64,000 bases of DNA, from NCBI GenBank assembly GCA_050174775.1, contig JBFXJP010000001.1, positions 558,001 through 622,000 on the forward strand. The letters run 5' to 3'. The notes under the pieces are model-generated. The model was not told where the DNA came from, ran no database searches, and worked only from the letters and a program-made list of their open reading frames with translations. Positions 62,198 to 64,000 of the stretch are shown one piece after another. Every line of letters begins with the position of its first letter. Within the stretch, counting starts at the first letter, position 1. The position numbers were made by a program, and so were the translations under genes. This DNA is from CAYPGJ01 sp050174775. Lineage in GTDB: Bacteria > Planctomycetota > Phycisphaerae > Phycisphaerales > UBA1924.

Positions 62198-62938
62198 GTG
62201 AGACCTGCCATGACGAAGCGAAGCGCCTCCATCGTGACTGTTGCCGCCCTGTCCTGCATCGCGTTCGGCGCCCGAGCCGAGACGGTGACGTACAGCGTAG
62301 ATACTAGCCGGAGCGCGCTGACGCTCAGCGGCGCGGTCCGGTACTACTTCAACGGGTCCGTCTTCGGTTACGCGGAGCAGGGCGCCGGATCGCTCATGGC
62401 GTCTTACGGCGGGACGATCACTGGGGAGCTGGTCGGTTCGTCCCTTTCCTTCGCGGGCGGGAGCAACATCGTGGGCCTGGCGAACGCGGCGGGGCCGTTC
62501 CTCCCCGCGGGCCCGGGCACGACGGACGTCTACGGGATGCAGACGTTCGCGTCGGGTGGCGGTCACGCGTTTAATCGAATCTATGACGTGGCGCTCGATC
62601 TGACGGGCGGCGCGGCGAGCCACGGCGCGGCGTTCAGCGGGAGCGTGGCCTACATCGGCGAGAGCGGCGGGATCTTCCCGTTCTTCGATCCGACGCCGCG
62701 CTCGCTGGCGGGCGTCTCGGCGACCAACACGGCGGGCGTGGCGGTGTCGATCATGACGGCGGGTTTCGTTGAGACGATTACGATCCCGTTCGACGTGAAC
62801 CTGATCCTGTTCGGGAACGGGACCGGGGCCGAGATGCGGCTCACGGGCGAGATCGTGGCGACGCGCGAGATTCCCGCGCCCGGCGCCGGCGCGTTGATGA
62901 TGGTGGGCGCTGGATGGGCGGCACGTCGGCGTCGTTGA
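62198..62938 (+). CDS. Secreted protein with variant PEP-CTERM tail
   Basis: A 246-residue exported protein. The GTG at 62198 (MRPAMTKR) has AGGAG 7 nt upstream, better than the internal ATG at 62210. Signal peptide ends GARA. The body is Gly/Ser/Thr-rich and beta-strand-like. It ends IPAPGAGALMMVGAGWAARRRR, the same Pro-Gly, hydrophobic, Arg architecture as the protein at 46571. Divergent from the ECF/kinase pair, so possibly a target of that sigma factor, but this is inference. Confidence 0.85.
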   Translation: MRPAMTKRSASIVTVAALSCIAFGARAETVTYSVDTSRSALTLSGAVRYYFNGSVFGYAEQGAGSLMASYGGTITGELVGSSLSFAGGSNIVGLANAAGPFLPAGPGTTDVYGMQTFASGGGHAFNRIYDVALDLTGGAASHGAAFSGSVAYIGESGGIFPFFDPTPRSLAGVSATNTAGVAVSIMTAGFVETITIPFDVNLILFGNGTGAEMRLTGEIVATREIPAPGAGALMMVGAGWAARRRR

Positions 62939-63306
62939 GCAAACCGCGGAGCATTCGCGGCGGGCGCCAGGCGAGCAGCACTCACTCGGGGATGGCCGGG
63001 CGAACCACGCGCCCGGCTTTCCGCTGCGCGGTCGCGTGTGACGAGGCGCAAAGAAGAGGCGCTCGTCGGTGTGACGGGGCTGCTGCTATCTCGCACCGAC
63101 ATGTCAGTGTTCGGCGTGGTTCAGCGCCGGCGAGGCCCGCGCAGGCGAGGAGCGCAGTTGCGCTGGGTGTGGGGATGAAGACCCCGCGGATCTCCCGCCG
63201 TCGAAGAATCGCGTCGGGATGCGGCGTTGGAGCGGTCCTGGGTGATATCGGGAAACGCGATCTCGGCGCCGATCGGCAGCGGAAGCGAGCGGACTGGGGA
63301 TGAATG
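62939..63306. other. Gap of about 370 bp without a supported gene
   Basis: Holds a terminator-like hairpin just after the PEP-CTERM gene and no frame of good coding quality on either strand. Confidence 0.5.
62995..63020 (+). terminator. Weak terminator after the PEP-CTERM gene
   Basis: Arms GCCGGGCG (62995-63002) and CGCCCGGC (63010-63017) with a 7-nt loop, then only TTT. Confidence 0.55.
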
Positions 63307-63633
63307 TCAGTTGTCCGCGGTGTTCTTCACGCGTTTGACGCCGCCGGCGTTTCGGTAGGCGATGGTTCGGCGGGTGGAGTAGCCGCCGGAGCCGAGGAGG
63401 CCGAGGTCGATGAGGACGGCGAGGACGACGAGGATGAGGTAGACGCCGGAGACGGAGCCGTTGGAGTTGATGGCGAAGGCGTAGGCGAGTGTGGTGGTGG
63501 GGGCGAAGAGGAAGCCCAGGAGTGGCCAGAGGATGGTCTGGTAGGCGGCCCCCAGGTAGTTGGAGAAGATGACGAGGAGGATGATGACGAGTCGGGGGAA
63601 GCCAAGAGCGAGACAGCCAAGGAGGCAGGGCAT
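63307..63633 (-). CDS. Small membrane protein of unknown function
   Basis: A 108-residue protein with about three hydrophobic segments (LGCLALGFPRLVIILLVIFSNYLG, WPLLGFLFAPTTTLAYAF and YLILVVLAVLIDLGLLGSGG) and a basic C-terminal tail (YSTRRTIAYRNAGGVKRVK). ATG 63633 was chosen over earlier codons that overlap low-complexity sequence. No family was assigned. Confidence 0.75.
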   Translation of the reverse strand: MPCLLGCLALGFPRLVIILLVIFSNYLGAAYQTILWPLLGFLFAPTTTLAYAFAINSNGSVSGVYLILVVLAVLIDLGLLGSGGYSTRRTIAYRNAGGVKRVKNTADN

Positions 63634-63647
63634 GGTGGGGGCCTCAG

Positions 63648-63752
63648 GAAAAGTGAAAAGTGAAAAATGAAAAGCGGAAATGAAGACAGAAGGCGGGAAG
63701 GCGAAGGGCATTAGGGATGGGAAATGAAGTGCACTAGGCACTAGGCACGAGG
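63648..63752. repeat. Low-complexity A-rich and short tandem repeat region
   Basis: On the plus strand, repeated GTGAAAA-type units (AAAAGTGAAAAGTGAAAAAT) give an A-rich patch at 63648-63675. Two tandem copies of CACTAGG follow at 63733-63746. The PgpA stop codon lies in the second motif. Confidence 0.6.
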
Positions 63753-64000
63753 AGAGGCAGGATGAGGAAGTGGAGGGAGAGCTGGAGGATGAGGCAAGCG
63801 TAGAGGCCCGCGAGGAGGTCGTCGATGAGGACGCCGAGGCCGGTGGGGAGTCGTTGGAGTTGGTGTGCGGGTGGTGGTTTGATGATGTCGAGGATGCGGA
63901 AGAGGAGGAAGGCCGCGGAGAGCGTGAGGAAGGCGCGCGTGGGTGTGGAGATTGCGGCGGCGGGGAGGAAGAGGAGGGGGATGGATTGTCCGGCGGTTTC
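63734..64000 (-). CDS. pgpA: Phosphatidylglycerophosphatase A (N-terminus beyond the right edge)
   Basis: The last 88 residues of PgpA (phosphatidylglycerophosphate to phosphatidylglycerol). The signature FRILDIIKPPPAHQLQRLPTGLGVLIDDLLAGLYA is complete, matching the metal-binding and catalytic segment of the family. A final hydrophobic helix (LILQLSLHFLILPLLV) follows. The stop is in a CACTAGG repeat. Confidence 0.9.
   Translation of the reverse strand, partial: ETAGQSIPLLFLPAAAISTPTRAFLTLSAAFLLFRILDIIKPPPAHQLQRLPTGLGVLIDDLLAGLYACLILQLSLHFLILPLLVPSA

Noticed and set aside
62650..63303. Frames on both strands in the gap after the last PEP-CTERM gene
   Set aside because: Codon use is unlike neighbours and no motif or ribosome site supports them.

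Overview
High-GC bacterial chromosome segment, most probably a planctomycete of the Phycisphaerae/Phycisphaerales type. Four sequence features point there. Two secreted proteins end in variant PEP-CTERM tails (PxPGA, hydrophobic stretch, RRRR). Two others end in a paired GDxNxDxxVDxxDL dockerin-like module closing in Cys. An ECF sigma factor is translationally coupled to a Ser/Thr kinase with TPRs. Many genes start a few bases after a TANNNT-type -10 box with no Shine-Dalgarno. No prophage, insertion sequence, CRISPR array or rRNA is visible, so this is mainly core chromosome.

Layout. 1-2 kb: left-truncated Ala-rich coiled-coil protein. 2-7 kb: plus-strand run with an RluB-type pseudouridine synthase, a class IV aminotransferase, a CoaX-like kinase, a small membrane protein, an MnmE-like GTPase and a CYTH protein. 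7-12.6 kb: minus-strand ligA, a membrane TPR protein, an RluD-type synthase and a beta-propeller lipoprotein. 12.65-22.3 kb: folD (divergent from ligA across 19 bp), tatA, small proteins, an M20 peptidase, a 766-residue membrane protein, an orphan ABC ATPase and a secreted prolyl oligopeptidase. 22.3-29.5 kb: fusA behind a clear promoter and a roughly 290-nt leader, a cobalamin adenosyltransferase, two tandem membrane SpoIIE phosphatases and an Ntn asparaginase. 29.5-34.8 kb: minus-strand DUF3467, two PilZ proteins, tRNA-Leu(CAA), a seven-repeat secreted protein, NDH-2 and tryptophan dioxygenase. 34.9-39.6 kb: mnmG, a frameshifted TPR-like gene, a CDF transporter and a phosphoesterase. 39.6-44 kb: minus-strand methyl-cycle group (ArsR-methyltransferase fusion, ahcY, metF) and a TPR lipoprotein. 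44-50.8 kb: asnB, exported proteins, an MscS channel and an FkbM methyltransferase. 51-64 kb: PhoD phosphatase, a degenerate DUF1016 nuclease, a transglutaminase, ComM, the kinase/ECF pair, a PEP-CTERM protein and pgpA (cut by the right edge).

Functional links. ahcY and metF serve the S-adenosylmethionine/homocysteine cycle and lie downstream of a regulator whose start codon sits inside an inverted repeat, suggesting autoregulation. mnmG and the MnmE-like GTPase would jointly modify tRNA wobble uridine, but the GTPase lacks the usual C-terminal Cys motif. The SpoIIE pair, PilZ pair and kinase/ECF pair are signalling modules. The plus strand is G-rich from 1 to about 25 kb, C-rich from about 28 to 48.8 kb, and G-rich again after about 49.3 kb, whichever strand is coding. 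This suggests a 20-kb inversion or another strand-history boundary. The most interesting candidates are the ArsR-methyltransferase operator, the overlapping divergent -10 boxes of ligA and folD, the skew block, and three enzyme-family members with altered key residues (CoaX-like, DUF1016, MnmE-like).
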